From Lentisphaerae bacterium RIFOXYA12_64_32 (GTDB taxonomy: Bacteria; Verrucomicrobiota; Lentisphaeria; Oligosphaerales; YB12-FULL-65-16), in contig MHBL01000040.1 of NCBI GenBank assembly GCA_001803235.1, positions 1 to 32,105 on the forward strand: a stretch of 32,105 nt of DNA. The letters are read 5' to 3'. The notes beneath the pieces are model-generated. The model saw only the letters and a program-made list of their open reading frames with translations. It ran no database searches and had not been told where the DNA came from. The position numbers and the translations under genes were made by a program. Position 1 is the stretch's first letter, and every line of letters starts with the position of its first letter. Positions 1 to 8,190 of the stretch are shown piece by piece.

Positions 1-541
1 TCATCCGACCGCCGCATTTCGGGCACACCAACGGGTCCACCTCGTAGACCTTCTTGAGCAGTGCCGCCCAGCGCATCCGGCATTTCTTGCGGTACGGCGT
101 GTCGTCATCCTCGATGACCGGCTTGACGGGCTGGGGCTTGGCCGCGGAGGTCGCAGCCTTGGCGCGCCGGCCGCGCGACTTGTTCGAGTACCAGCCGTAG
201 TAGCGGATCTGCTGCGCGCCGGGGTCCGGGATGTGCTGCGTGATCTCGGCAATGAAGTCCAGGGGGTCGAAGACCTCAAAGTTGCGCTTCACGCCCTGAC
301 GGAGGCGCCCGTCGCCCGGAACGGGGAACGGCCGGCACTCGGCGTTGCCACTTCACTTCGTTCGTTCCTGACGTTCCGCTACGCTCCAGTCAGGCCGTCT
401 CCCTTCGGTCGGCTTTCGGCGCGGTACACGACTTTGCCGTCCGGGTTGAGGCTGACGATGCGGTCCAGGCTGAACGGGCAGCGGACAATGTACTGGGTGA
501 GCCGCTCGATGGCGGCGGTATCGCCCGCGGCGAGGTGATGG
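1..541 (-). pseudogene. IS91-family transposase, C-terminal fragment, broken
   Basis: Read on the minus strand, 344 down to 1 encodes RNFEVFDPLDFIAEITQHIP, then RYYGWYSNKSRGRRAK, and at the window edge KKVYEVDPLVCPKCGGRM. These are the conserved C-terminal motifs of IS91/IS801-type (Y2, rolling-circle) transposases. A second block at 541-422 reads GDTAAIERLTQYIVRCPFSL and belongs just upstream in the same family. The two blocks are in different frames, separated by a 77-bp insertion that also brings a stop codon. Removing the insertion restores one continuous frame. The catalytic N-terminal part is missing: at about 542 the sequence switches to an Rhs-like fragment. The gene runs off the left edge. 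There is no start codon in frame, so it is a dead fragment. Family assignment is confident; inactivity is inferred from the breaks. Confidence 0.8.
345..421. repeat. 77-bp insertion with 6-bp target duplication
   Basis: The hexamer TCGGCG occurs at 339-344 and again at 416-421, exactly 77 bp apart. The DNA between them interrupts the transposase frame. It contains the stem CCTGAC (367-372) / GTCAGG (389-394). Deleting 77 bp joins the reading as VVYRAECRPFPVPGDGRL, which fits the family. The insert shares the AACGAAGTGRAG word with the larger family A elements elsewhere in the window. Confidence 0.65.
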
Positions 542-542
542 C

Positions 543-662
543 ATAACTCCAGCCGTAACCGAAGTCTGCACTCTGAGTCATGTTCAGCGAGTTGTAGGTG
601 CGGATAACGCTGATCGGGAGGCCGGACACCGGGATTATGAGGTCCTGGTGGGACAGGAACTC
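543..662 (-). pseudogene. Rhs-repeat protein scrap
   Basis: About 40 codons on the minus strand read EFLSHQDLIIPVSGLPISVI followed by RTYNSLNMTQSADFGYGWSY. This matches the start of the Rhs/YD-repeat core (the DUF6531-like 'GLPISVIRTYNS...FGYGWS' block). Nothing else of an Rhs protein is visible on either side: upstream is unrelated sequence next to a lipoprotein gene, downstream is the transposase fragment. It is best read as a relic left by rearrangement. The motif is short, so the family call is moderate. Confidence 0.5.
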
Positions 663-763
663 ATATAAAAAACCGCATATATAAGGGTTTGGGGTACAAC
701 GTATCCGGATATACCAACCCACAGTGATCCGCCTCGCCGGCGATAGTATTGTGAACAAGAAGG

Positions 764-1783
764 TCACGGCAACGTCACTTCACCGTCGAACAGTTTGAAA
801 CCCAGTTCTGCTTCGACTTCCTTGAGCTTCTCAGGGTTCTTGTCGAAGTACTCCTTCTGAACGGCAAGGTTGAAATCCGACGTCCTGATTCGATCGCGCA
901 TTGCCTCTCCACGCCTGAACTTGTTGTCGTCTGGCGCAAGCGCGACGAAGCGCTGAGCGGCCAGCTTCGATTTCCGGTAAAAGCCCAAATTCTCGTAGTT
1001 GCAGGCAAGAACGCCTAATGCCTCGAGGTCGTCCGGATTCGTCCGAAGGGCCTCCTGCGCCTTACGCAGTCCATCCTTCCTGATCGGCGCGCCGGACCCA
1101 TCCTGGATCACGGGTGCCCAGAAACCGTTGGGGGCTTTCCTAAGGTATTCGTCGAAGTACTGAGTGGCCTTGACTGTATCGTGAGGCACCACTACGAAGG
1201 TGTTGCCCACCTTGTCCCCATCAGGCCACTTCTGGGTGGAGTTGAACATGACCCGCTCCTCACTGGAATACCTCAATCCCAAATAGTACAGGGCGTCGGT
1301 GTCTTCGGGGCTTGTTTGCAGAATCCGCCGCCAGAATTCCGGCGTTTCACATTCTCGCCGTTCGCCGCGGATCTTCCACATGCCGTCCTGTTTGGCCAAC
1401 GCCAGAACCGCATACGGTCGGCACGCTGTGACTACGGACCCAGCATACAGGTACACGTAGGCCCGGTCGCCATAGATTCTCTCGGCTCCCGCCTTGAATC
1501 GGAACAGGGACTTGAACATGGCCCCCGCTGTGCTGGATTCAGTGCTCTTCTCAATCAACGAATCAACGGTTGCCTGAACTTGCTCCCGGGTTTGGCCTTC
1601 CGGCACATAGGCCAGCCTCTTGAGCAACTCCCGGTCCCTTGATTTGGCCGCCTTGTTAGAAAGCTTGACAATTTCCCGAGGCGACATGCGTTCCAACCGG
1701 GGACTGCACCCGGAGGAAGATAGGACAACAACCAGCGCCAGACACCAGGAACAGCGCCCCTTCGTGAGAAATCCATGGACCAT
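764..1783 (-). CDS. Lipoprotein with TPR-like helical repeats
   Basis: This encodes 339 residues. The N-terminus has a basic start, a hydrophobic stretch (LALVVVLSSSGC) and a lipobox ending at Cys26, so it should be exported and lipid-anchored. Residues ~30-150 are of unknown fold. Residues ~155-275 contain helical pairs such as DALYYLGLRY and ALGVLACNYENLGFYRKSKL followed by LAPDD, which resemble tetratricopeptide repeats. The start is supported by AGAGGA about seven bases before ATG. The gene is alone on its strand: the next minus-strand gene begins about 3.4 kb away and ends 354 bp upstream of this start. I do not recognise a specific family. A role as a scaffold or adaptor at the envelope is only a guess from the TPR-like part. 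Confidence 0.8.
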   Translation of the reverse strand: MVHGFLTKGRCSWCLALVVVLSSSGCSPRLERMSPREIVKLSNKAAKSRDRELLKRLAYVPEGQTREQVQATVDSLIEKSTESSTAGAMFKSLFRFKAGAERIYGDRAYVYLYAGSVVTACRPYAVLALAKQDGMWKIRGERRECETPEFWRRILQTSPEDTDALYYLGLRYSSEERVMFNSTQKWPDGDKVGNTFVVVPHDTVKATQYFDEYLRKAPNGFWAPVIQDGSGAPIRKDGLRKAQEALRTNPDDLEALGVLACNYENLGFYRKSKLAAQRFVALAPDDNKFRRGEAMRDRIRTSDFNLAVQKEYFDKNPEKLKEVEAELGFKLFDGEVTLP

Positions 1784-2137
1784 GAAATGTCCTCTTCTAC
1801 TTTGGCTGATCCTTGAGCCGATTCCTCATAGCGTCCAGCATCAGGAAACGGGTAGCCTCGGGGACAGGCGCTTCATGTCGCCGTTTGACAATATGCGCCA
1901 AGGGTGTCACAAAGTGTCCCCCCCCGAGTCCCGAGTTCCCCGGGTTCCTCGAGTTCGCCGGCGGGCGGGGGGCCGCCCGCAGTACTTCGGCGTGGACCTC
2001 CGGCCGACGGTCAATAGCGTTGGGACCTGCCCTTCATCCAAGGGCCCGCAGACGCCGATTCCTCGCGGTCGCGGCTTGGCCGGCATCACGTGCATCCCCT
2101 GAGGCTTCCTTGCGGCGACGGTTCTCCTGGGGGCGGC
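1784..2137. other. Intergenic stretch, no gene seen
   Basis: This 354-bp gap lies between the lipoprotein start and the end of the next minus-strand gene. It holds the lipoprotein's ribosome binding site at its left end. A run of C with a degenerate GAGTTCC/GGGTTCC/GAGTTCG series lies around 1918-1963 and may be one arm of a decayed repeat. I see no convincing coding frame, terminator or promoter. Confidence 0.4.
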
Positions 2138-5100
2138 TCACTTCCCGGCCGCCGCCTGCAGGAACTCGATGTAGTCGAGATTGAGGCCCTTGGCGTCGGT
2201 GTTGGCCAGGCGCAGGACGTGCCGGCCGGCGGCAAGCTGCAGCTGCAGCGGTTTGCCCGCGTCATCGCGCAGCAGTTCGACAGCCCAGTCGTTCTTCGTC
2301 GGGCTGCTGTAACCGCCCGTGGCGGCCAGCTTGGCCGTCCCGACGTCCGTGCCGTCCAGGGTGACAAGGCGCTGGCTGGCGGCCGGATTGGCGTACTTGA
2401 GCAGCATGAAGTACGAGCCGGCCTGGACGACCTCGAAGTTCCACTCGACCCAGGCGCCGAGGGCGTCCCAGTGGGAGAACGAGCCGGCGTCGGACCCGAG
2501 CTTCTCCTGCGGAGTCCGCACTTTCACCTGCATGGCGCCGCCGCCTTGGCTGGAGAGCGATTCGGCCTGGACGCGGATGCCGTCAGGCCAGCGTGCCAGG
2601 CCGATGTCGCCGGGACCGACCGGCACCAGGATGGTCACCGTGCGGGCGTATTCCGTGGCGCCGTCGCGGGCCAGCAACTTGACCTCAAACGTCCCGGCCC
2701 GCGGGAACGTCGACGACACCTCGCCGCCCTCCTTCACGCTGCCGTCGGGGAACGCCCAGCGGTACGCCAGGTCCTTGCCCGCGAGCTTGTAGACCGCACT
2801 GCCTTGAAGCGTGACGGCCAGGCCCTCGGGCGAGACCGAACTCGTCACCGCAATGCGCAGCGACGGGTCGCCGGACTGCCGCTGCGGTCCGCCCGTGGCG
2901 GTGGGCATCTGGAGGACCTTGTCCAGCGTCGCGTCGGCGGTGAAGAGCGACTCTTCGGGTCGGCATTTGAGGTAGTCGCGCAGCAGCGCCTGCAGGTAGA
3001 CGTTCGAGTCCGGCCTGCAGCCGAACTCGAGACGTCCGTCCGTGAAGTCGCGGTTGCGGTCGCGGTCGGTGCCGAGGCGGTACTGCTTGCCCAGGTCCGC
3101 GTTCGTCATGCCGGCCAGGTACTCCCACGGCGTGACGCCGCTGGGGATGGCGTCGTAGACCTCGAACAGTGCGATGATCGCGCGCAGTTCCCGCTGGATC
3201 GCGTCCAGATAGGTGTCCTTGGGCGCGATGCCGTGCCCCGTCATCAATCCGTGGCAGTACTCGATGTTCCAGCCCAACCCGGCCGTGGTCGGGCCCGGGT
3301 ACGACCAGCCACCCCCGGCGGTCTGCACCTTGGCCATCCAGTCGTTGCAGGCAATGATGGTGTCGCGCAGCCGCTGATCGTTTGGCGTGTGTGCCAGCAG
3401 GTCCGGCAGTGCGTGGGTGGCATACTGGACGATGTAGGACTTCACGTACGGGTTCTTGTACCCGAAGCTGTCGTCGGGGACGTACAGGTCGTTGCCGGTC
3501 GAGGGCACGCCCATCTCGTTGAACAGCAGGTCCGGGTCCTGGCAGGCCTGGAACTCGGTCCACAGCCGCACGGCGTTGTCCAGGTAGAACTTGTCGCCGG
3601 TGTACTCGTAGAGCTTGACGAAATCCGTGACCTGGCCGATGCAGCGCATGTAGTTCACCGTCGCATGCACGTGCGTGGACGACCACTTGGCCTGCTGCTC
3701 GGCCGCGTAGCGGAAGCGCGGATCGCCGGTCTCTTCGTACGCCAGCCAGAAACTGTGGTAGCCCTTGGTGCAGAACGTCACGGCATCGTTCTGGCGGGTG
3801 CGGAAACTGCCGGACCACGGCTGCGTCTTCGCATTCGGCGGGTAGCGGCCACCGCCGTAGACCTCCGGGTTCAGGGCCCAGTTGACCGAGAAGTTGTGGT
3901 AGTTCTCCGAGTAGTCGAGCGCGACGCGGCGCAGGCGCGGATCGCTGGTGCGGAACACGTCCTCCCAGATGTAGGCGCAATGGTTGTAGCGCTCCAACCC
4001 GCCGAGGCTGCCCCAGTCGTCGCCGCTCATGGACAGGCCCTGCAGCGCGGCGATGTACTTCTCGACCAGCGCCTTGAGGACTGGGCTCTTCACCTCCAGC
4101 GGCGGGCCGGTGCGGTAGACGGCGTCAAACAGCCGCCAGTCCGGTCGCACCATCAGCGGCGCGTCGACCGCCGCGGCAAGCTCTTCCGGCGATCCCGGGT
4201 GCAGGATCAGTTCGAGCGTCCGCCACATGCCCTCCTGCAGGAGCAGGTCGTCCGTCTCTTTTGCGACGGGCTCAATGCGGCTGAAGCGCAGGATCGTGGC
4301 GGCGTCCGTGCGGCTCGCCGCCAGGCTGCCGCGGTGCTGTCGCAGCGCGAGCGGATTGGTCATGGCGACGGGCGTTCCGTCCGCGAGTTTCAGTGCCGCG
4401 ACCAGGTCGGGGTGTTTCCCGAACGGTTCGGCGATCGGGAGGGCCAGAAAGCGCACCGGCTGTGCCGGAAGCCGCACCGGCACGGCGCCGGGCGCGGACA
4501 GTTCGAACCCGAAGTCGGGTGTCGAGCCATTCTCCTTGAGGTGGCGCAGGATGCGGTGCGTGAGAGTGAGCCGACCCAGCTTGTCCGCCTGGATATCGAC
4601 CTCGCGGCTGTAGTCGGAGCCGTCCTGGCGCCAGCGCAGCCAGGCGAAGAGCGGGCCGTTCGCGATGGCGTTCAGCGTTGCCGCTTGGCCGCCGGCCAGT
4701 TGCGGACCGAACGGCCGCAGCGAGCCGAGCGGCGTGCCGCCCTTGGCGGTGATCTGCAGGCCGTCATCCCGGAGTTGCAGGTCGAACGCGTCCGTCCGGA
4801 GAGTGGCGGTCGTGCCCTCGACCTGGGCGAGCGCCGGTTCGGGCACGGCCCCGGTGGCCGGCTCGCAGGTGAAGTCCAGGCTCGCCTTGGCGTCCAATCG
4901 CACCGGGACGCTGAGCATCATGCGTCGCACGGAACCGTCGGGGTGCCGCGTGATGACATCCGCCTGGGCCGGGACGCGCGCGCCGGCGCTGGTCACGGAC
5001 GTCGGCAGTTCGGTCTTGACCTGCCCCGCCGGCACCGGGAGCGAGACCCGGACGATCTCCTGAACCGGCGCTTCTCTCGGATTGGCCACGGAGAAGCTCA

Positions 5101-5173
5101 GGGCGGGGGCCTCGGCGGCCTGAGCCGCCGCTACAGCGCTCGTCAGCAGAAACAGGCAAGTAGGCGCGTTCAT
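2138..5173 (-). CDS. Secreted alpha/alpha-barrel protein with PKD-like and CBM domains
   Basis: This encodes 1011 residues from an ATG at 5173, preceded by GGGGGT five bases upstream. A longer frame extends upstream to 5932, but it runs through repeat DNA and a galE fragment, so I reject it. Residues 1-20 form a signal peptide. Residues ~25-330 look like a beta-rich 'RIFT barrel' as in the PcRGLX/YetA-like rhamnogalacturonan-lyase-related proteins (HPDGSVRRMMLSVPV). Residues ~330-760 are aromatic-rich helical repeats typical of an (alpha/alpha)n barrel (YNHCAYIWEDVF, GDPRFRYAAEQQAKW, GWNIEYCHGLMTGHG). Residues ~765-845 resemble a PKD domain (LAYRWAFPDGS). The last ~155 residues resemble a family 6/35 carbohydrate-binding module (GAWVEWNFEVVQAGSYFMLL). 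It is probably an extracellular polysaccharide lyase or hydrolase. The substrate is unknown, and the catalytic residues cannot be assigned by eye. Confidence 0.85.
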   Translation of the reverse strand: MNAPTCLFLLTSAVAAAQAAEAPALSFSVANPREAPVQEIVRVSLPVPAGQVKTELPTSVTSAGARVPAQADVITRHPDGSVRRMMLSVPVRLDAKASLDFTCEPATGAVPEPALAQVEGTTATLRTDAFDLQLRDDGLQITAKGGTPLGSLRPFGPQLAGGQAATLNAIANGPLFAWLRWRQDGSDYSREVDIQADKLGRLTLTHRILRHLKENGSTPDFGFELSAPGAVPVRLPAQPVRFLALPIAEPFGKHPDLVAALKLADGTPVAMTNPLALRQHRGSLAASRTDAATILRFSRIEPVAKETDDLLLQEGMWRTLELILHPGSPEELAAAVDAPLMVRPDWRLFDAVYRTGPPLEVKSPVLKALVEKYIAALQGLSMSGDDWGSLGGLERYNHCAYIWEDVFRTSDPRLRRVALDYSENYHNFSVNWALNPEVYGGGRYPPNAKTQPWSGSFRTRQNDAVTFCTKGYHSFWLAYEETGDPRFRYAAEQQAKWSSTHVHATVNYMRCIGQVTDFVKLYEYTGDKFYLDNAVRLWTEFQACQDPDLLFNEMGVPSTGNDLYVPDDSFGYKNPYVKSYIVQYATHALPDLLAHTPNDQRLRDTIIACNDWMAKVQTAGGGWSYPGPTTAGLGWNIEYCHGLMTGHGIAPKDTYLDAIQRELRAIIALFEVYDAIPSGVTPWEYLAGMTNADLGKQYRLGTDRDRNRDFTDGRLEFGCRPDSNVYLQALLRDYLKCRPEESLFTADATLDKVLQMPTATGGPQRQSGDPSLRIAVTSSVSPEGLAVTLQGSAVYKLAGKDLAYRWAFPDGSVKEGGEVSSTFPRAGTFEVKLLARDGATEYARTVTILVPVGPGDIGLARWPDGIRVQAESLSSQGGGAMQVKVRTPQEKLGSDAGSFSHWDALGAWVEWNFEVVQAGSYFMLLKYANPAASQRLVTLDGTDVGTAKLAATGGYSSPTKNDWAVELLRDDAGKPLQLQLAAGRHVLRLANTDAKGLNLDYIEFLQAAAGK

Positions 5174-5536
5174 GTGTACCCCCAGCAGCCACGCAGGTCG
5201 GTCGGTCACGGTCGTGCTTTGCCAACAATACCGCGGTTTGTGGTCCCTGCAATACGCAGGGCTCGCCGCCGCACTGGGGCATGAGCTGAGCCCTCGCAGA
5301 GGGCGGTGCATCAATAGCCACGGGCGCGAGCCGGTGGGCTGGGGTTTGGACACTTCGGCCGCGCTCAGAGCGAAGCCACACGAATTGAACCGCAGAACAG
5401 AAGAACAAGAAATGTCGAACGTCCAAGTAAGATTTCGTAGGCACAAGAACCTTACACTATGGGTGTTACGTCGCTCTTCCTTGGACATTCGACATTCCTT
5501 GTTCGATATTCTTCGGTTCAAATGTCCAATCGTCAG
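5174..5536. other. Divergent intergenic region with family E palindrome
   Basis: This 363-bp gap separates the secreted barrel protein (minus strand) from the galE fragment (plus strand). The left ~210 bp hold the ribosome binding site and presumably the promoter of the minus-strand gene, though I could not pick a clear -35/-10 pair. The right part is filled by a large imperfect palindrome, annotated separately. Confidence 0.5.
5387..5520. repeat. Family E imperfect palindrome (GAACCG...CGGTTC)
   Basis: The left arm begins GAACCGCAGAACAGAAGAAC and continues AAGAAATGTCGAACGTCCAAG. The right arm (about 5474-5520) is its reverse complement with scattered mismatches (CTTGGACATTCGACATTCC then TTGTTCGATATTC then CGGTTC). 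Arms are about 45 bp and the loop about 40 bp. A related arm (TTCGACGTTGAGCGTTCGAT and onward) lies at 30811-30857. The palindrome ends within ~20 bp of the point where galE homology begins. Confidence 0.75.
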
Positions 5537-5923
5537 GCCGCGGGGCGCCGTGAACACGTGAACGTCTACGGCACGGACTACCCGACCCCGGATGGCACGT
5601 GCATCCGCGACTATGTCCACGTCCTGGACCTGGCGCAGGCGCACCTGCTCGCGCTCGAGAGCCGCGAGGTCGGCAGTTTCAACGTGGGTTCCGGCAGCGG
5701 CTACAGCGTCCACGAGATCGTGCGCATGGCCAAACAGGTGACGGGGCGTTCGATCGACGCGCGCCCGGCGCCGCGGCGCCCGGGCGATCCGCCACGGCTG
5801 ATCAGCGATTCGACCGCGGCCCGTGCGCAGTTGGGCTGGCGGCCGCAACACGATAACATCCGCGACATCATCGAGAGCGCCTGGTCCTGGCGCCAGCGGC
5901 ACCCGGACGGGTACGCACGCTAG
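5537..5923 (+). pseudogene. galE-like epimerase, C-terminal fragment
   Basis: The reading AAGRREHVNVYGTDYPTPDG, then TCIRDYVHVLDLAQAHL, matches the C-terminal third of UDP-glucose 4-epimerase (GalE) of the extended SDR family. It continues through GSFNVGSGSGYSVHEIV and the conserved end RAQLGWRPQHDNIRDIIESA to a stop at 5921-5923. A full GalE has about 330 residues with an N-terminal Rossmann nucleotide site and a YxxxK pair, and both are absent here. The open frame extends upstream to 5459, but that part is palindrome DNA. The gene has therefore lost its 5' two thirds at the family E repeat. It can hardly be an active epimerase. The fragment is very clean, so the loss may be recent. Confidence 0.85.
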
Positions 5924-5965
5924 CCTGGCCATGGGCGCCTCGGAGACGTGGCGGGACGGAGCAGT

Positions 5966-6054
5966 GGTTTCAGGTTTCGGGTGTCAGGTTTCAGGAAGGA
6001 CGTGCGGCCCGCCCACGCCAAGCTGCCTTCTCCGGCGCTGACACCTGACACCTA
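5966..6054. repeat. Family C inverted repeat, copy 1
   Basis: The left arm has GGTTTCAGGTTTCGGGTGTC then AGGTTTCAGG. The right arm (6039-6054) is CTGACACCTGACACCT. It lies just upstream of the ribosome binding site of the YbhN-like gene. The second copy is at 7851-7954. Confidence 0.6.
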
Positions 6055-6103
6055 CCGGCCTGGCCCCAGCCATCGCACGAAGGGGCGTTACGAAGGAGTC
6101 TCC

Positions 6104-6454
6104 GTGAGCGCGGACAGAAAGCGCCTTATCTTCTCGGTTCTGCGAGCTGTCATCGGGTTTGGCCTGGCGGCACTCCTCATTCATCTGACCCTCAAGTCGA
6201 CCAGGACCAGCGTGGGCGCGCTCTGCCACGAGATACTGAACGGGAACCGGTTGCTCCTCCTGACAGCTCTGGCGCTGTACGGCTTTGTGGTCGGCATCAC
6301 GGTGCGGCGCTGGCAGATGCTGCTGGCCGTGCAAGGGGTGCACATCTCGTTCCCGCAAGCGGCGCGCCTGACCATGATCGGCGTGTTCTTCAACCTGGCC
6401 ATACCCGGTGCGGTCAGCGGGGACCTGGTCAAGATGGGGTACATTGCGAAGTAG
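6104..6454 (+). pseudogene. YbhN-like membrane protein, 5' part up to an in-frame TAG
   Basis: A GTG start at 6104 follows GAAGGAG by five bases. The product begins VSADRKRLIFSVLRAVIGFG and has hydrophobic segments (LLLLTALALYGFVVGITV) followed by the family-typical NLAIPGAVSGDLVKMGYIAK, then TAG at 6452-6454. This is the lysylphosphatidylglycerol synthase transmembrane/UPF0104 (YbhN, AglD) family, polytopic proteins associated with lipid or polyprenyl-linked sugar handling. After the stop the same frame goes on with AKSKAAEAILTIMLDRVLGL, the next conserved block. The gene is therefore split by a single base change (for example CAG to TAG), not by an insertion. It is either a young pseudogene, a sequencing error or a readthrough site. 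Confidence 0.75.
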
Positions 6455-7675
6455 GCCAAGAGCAAGGCCGCCGAGGCGATCCTGACGATCATGCTGGACC
6501 GCGTCCTGGGTCTGGTCGGGCTGTTTGTGCTGGCGTCTGTGGTTCTCGTGTTGTCCCTGCCCGTCCTGGCCAGTCTGCCGCCGGAATTCCGGATGTTGCG
6601 CTGGGCGGCATTTGTCATCGGCCTGGGTAGTGTCGGGGGGATCCTGTTCCTGGCCGCCGTCGAGTGGCGGGAGAAATGGATCGGACTGCCGGGCCTGGCG
6701 GGGGCGCTCGAGTGGTGCGGACGCACGGCGCCGGCCGCGGTGACAGGCGTCGTACTGCGGTTCGTTAACGCCCTGGAACTGTACCGGAACGCGCGCCTGA
6801 CGGTGCTGAAGGCAATCCTGCTTTCGGTCATGGTGCACTTCAGCATGGGCATGTGCCTGTTCACCATTGCCCGCGCCGAGGGCGAACCCCATTTGCGGCC
6901 CATGGACTACGTCCTGGTCATGCAGGTCGCCAACAGTGTCGGCGCCATTCCGATCACGCCTGGCGGTTTTGGCATGCGCGATGCCACGACCGCGAAGTTC
7001 CTTGAGGCCCTGGGGGCGGCCGAGGAAAAGCGCGGCATCATCCCGGTAACGCTCACGATGGTCTTTGTCGCCTGGGGGCTGGTGGGGGCGGTCGTATTCA
7101 TCGTCTCACCGGGGTTGCGTGCCGTCGCGGCACACCCAAGCCCCGGCGATGACACGGGAACACCGCCCCCGGGGCCGCAGGGCCGTAGCCCGGGTTGTGG
7201 ACGAACGGGGCCGGGCGCATCCCCGGGGCCGTTCCGCCGTCGACACCGGCGCGCGCTTTCCGGCGGACACCTCTTCGGCGTATCGAGGTCGTACCGTGCC
7301 AACCAGGAAACGAATCCTTCTCCACGTCTGTTGCGCGCCCTGTGCGACGCACGCGGTCGAACGATTGCGCGACGAGCACGACGTGACGCTGTTCTTCTCG
7401 AACTCGAACATTCATCCTCGCGACGAGTACGAAAAGCGCCTGGCCCAGGCACGGAAACTCGCGGAACGGACCGACTGCCCGTTGGTCGAAGACACGTACG
7501 CCCACGAGGACTGGCTCGCGTTCGTCGCAGGGCTCGAGGCCGAACCGGAGAAAGGCCAACGCTGCCTCAAGTGCTTCGAGTACAACCTGGCTCGAGCCGC
7601 GGAGTTCGCGCACCGCAACGGGTTCGACGGCTTCACTACCACGCTGACGATCAGCCCACACAAGAGTTCCACTGA
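6455..7675 (+). pseudogene. YbhN-like membrane protein, 3' part after the TAG
   Basis: This is the same reading frame as the 5' part, without frameshift; the first ATG after the stop is at 6491 (MLDRVLGLVGLFVLAS). It contains several transmembrane segments (VVLVLSLPVLASL, FVIGLGSVGGILFLAAV, VTLTMVFVAWGLVGAVVFIV) and the family's conserved block PITPGGFGMRDATTAKFLEA. Family-like sequence ends near 7130. Beyond this the frame stays open without homology into the queH gene until 7675, so the normal stop has probably been lost or displaced as well. Only the region to ~7130 should be regarded as former YbhN. There is no ribosome binding site in front of 6491, which argues against independent translation of this half. 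Confidence 0.65.
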
Positions 7676-7853
7676 CCTGTTCCGCATCGGCGCGGCACTC
7701 GGCGATTTCCTCGCCGTGGACTTCAAGAAGCGCGACGGGTTCCGGCGCAGCATCGAACTCAGCCGCCAGTACGACCTGTACCGCCAAGGCTACTGCGGCT
7801 GCGAGTTCAGCCGCCGCACAACCGAAGCACCGGGGACGGGCAAGCGACAATGA
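7296..7853 (+). CDS. queH: Epoxyqueuosine reductase QueH
   Basis: This encodes 185 residues. QueH reduces epoxyqueuosine to queuosine in the wobble position of tRNAs and is the alternative to QueG. The family's cysteines are present: CCAPC (Cys12, Cys13, Cys16), RCLKCF in the middle, and YCGCEFS near the end. Also typical are ILLHVCCAPC at the start, NSNIHP, and TTTLTISPHKS. The length matches the family. The start chosen is GTG at 7296, with GAGG about eight bases upstream; a longer in-frame extension exists but it is the shadow of the upstream gene. The stop TGA (7851-7853) is directly followed by, and partly shared with, a family C palindrome. Its neighbours on both sides are gene fragments, so queH is the only clearly intact gene in this strip. 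Confidence 0.9.
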   Translation: MPTRKRILLHVCCAPCATHAVERLRDEHDVTLFFSNSNIHPRDEYEKRLAQARKLAERTDCPLVEDTYAHEDWLAFVAGLEAEPEKGQRCLKCFEYNLARAAEFAHRNGFDGFTTTLTISPHKSSTDLFRIGAALGDFLAVDFKKRDGFRRSIELSRQYDLYRQGYCGCEFSRRTTEAPGTGKRQ

Positions 7854-7954
7854 GGTGTCAGGTTTCGGGTTTCAGCCCTCCCCGGAACGGACGAAGGCAA
7901 GTGACTGGTGGGGCTGGACCTCTTCCCTGAACACCGAAACCTGACACCTGAAGC
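7851..7954. repeat. Family C inverted repeat, copy 2
   Basis: The left arm AGGTGTCAGGTTTCGGGTTT (CAG) and the right arm (CTGAACACCGAAACCTGACA, then CCT) are reverse complements over 23 bp with two or three mismatches. The loop is about 50 bp. The element begins at the queH stop codon. A less regular copy is at 5966-6054. Confidence 0.75.
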
Positions 7955-8024
7955 CAGGGCCGTCCCCGTCGTCGTTCACCCACGAACCAGCCGGACACCG
8001 CACGAAGGAACCAAGGACACAACT

Positions 8025-8190
8025 ATGCCAGATGTGACCGCCGTCCTGCGGGGCGGTATTCTGCTGACCCTGAACGCGACCCTCGACGTGCTGGAGGATG
8101 CCGCCATCGGCATTGCCGCGGACCGTATTGCCTGGGTCGCACCCGGTTCAGCGCAACCCGAGGTCCCGGCCGTCCCATCGGTCGTACGTC
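8025..8190 (+). pseudogene. Amidohydrolase, N-terminal fragment
   Basis: ATG at 8025 follows AAGGA. The first ~50 codons read MPDVTAVLRGGILLTLNATL then DVLEDAAIGIAADRIAWVAP. This is the beta-rich N-terminus of amidohydrolases of the MtaD/SsnA/TrzN type ('...VLTMN...VLEDGAIAI.GDRI..VG'). The metal-binding HxH site and everything after it are missing: beyond about 8190 the open frame (to 8375) shows no amidohydrolase features. It is a 3'-truncated relic. The ~290 bp that follow, to the helicase start, hold no gene that I can recognise, only a small hairpin GTCGAAG/CTTCGAC near 8446-8461. Confidence 0.65.

Noticed and set aside
1915..1965. C-run and GAGTTCC/GGGTTCC series as a possible repeat element
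   Set aside because: I could not find a second arm or another copy in the window; too degenerate to call.
2090..5284. Plus-strand open frame of 1064 codons opposite the secreted barrel protein
   Set aside because: Its product is Arg/Val/Ala/Gly-rich with no domain or signal, and it mirrors the minus-strand gene. It is a GC-rich shadow frame.
5174..5932. Upstream extension of the secreted barrel protein to a start at 5932
   Set aside because: The extension runs antisense through the galE fragment and the family E palindrome, and would bury the signal peptide.
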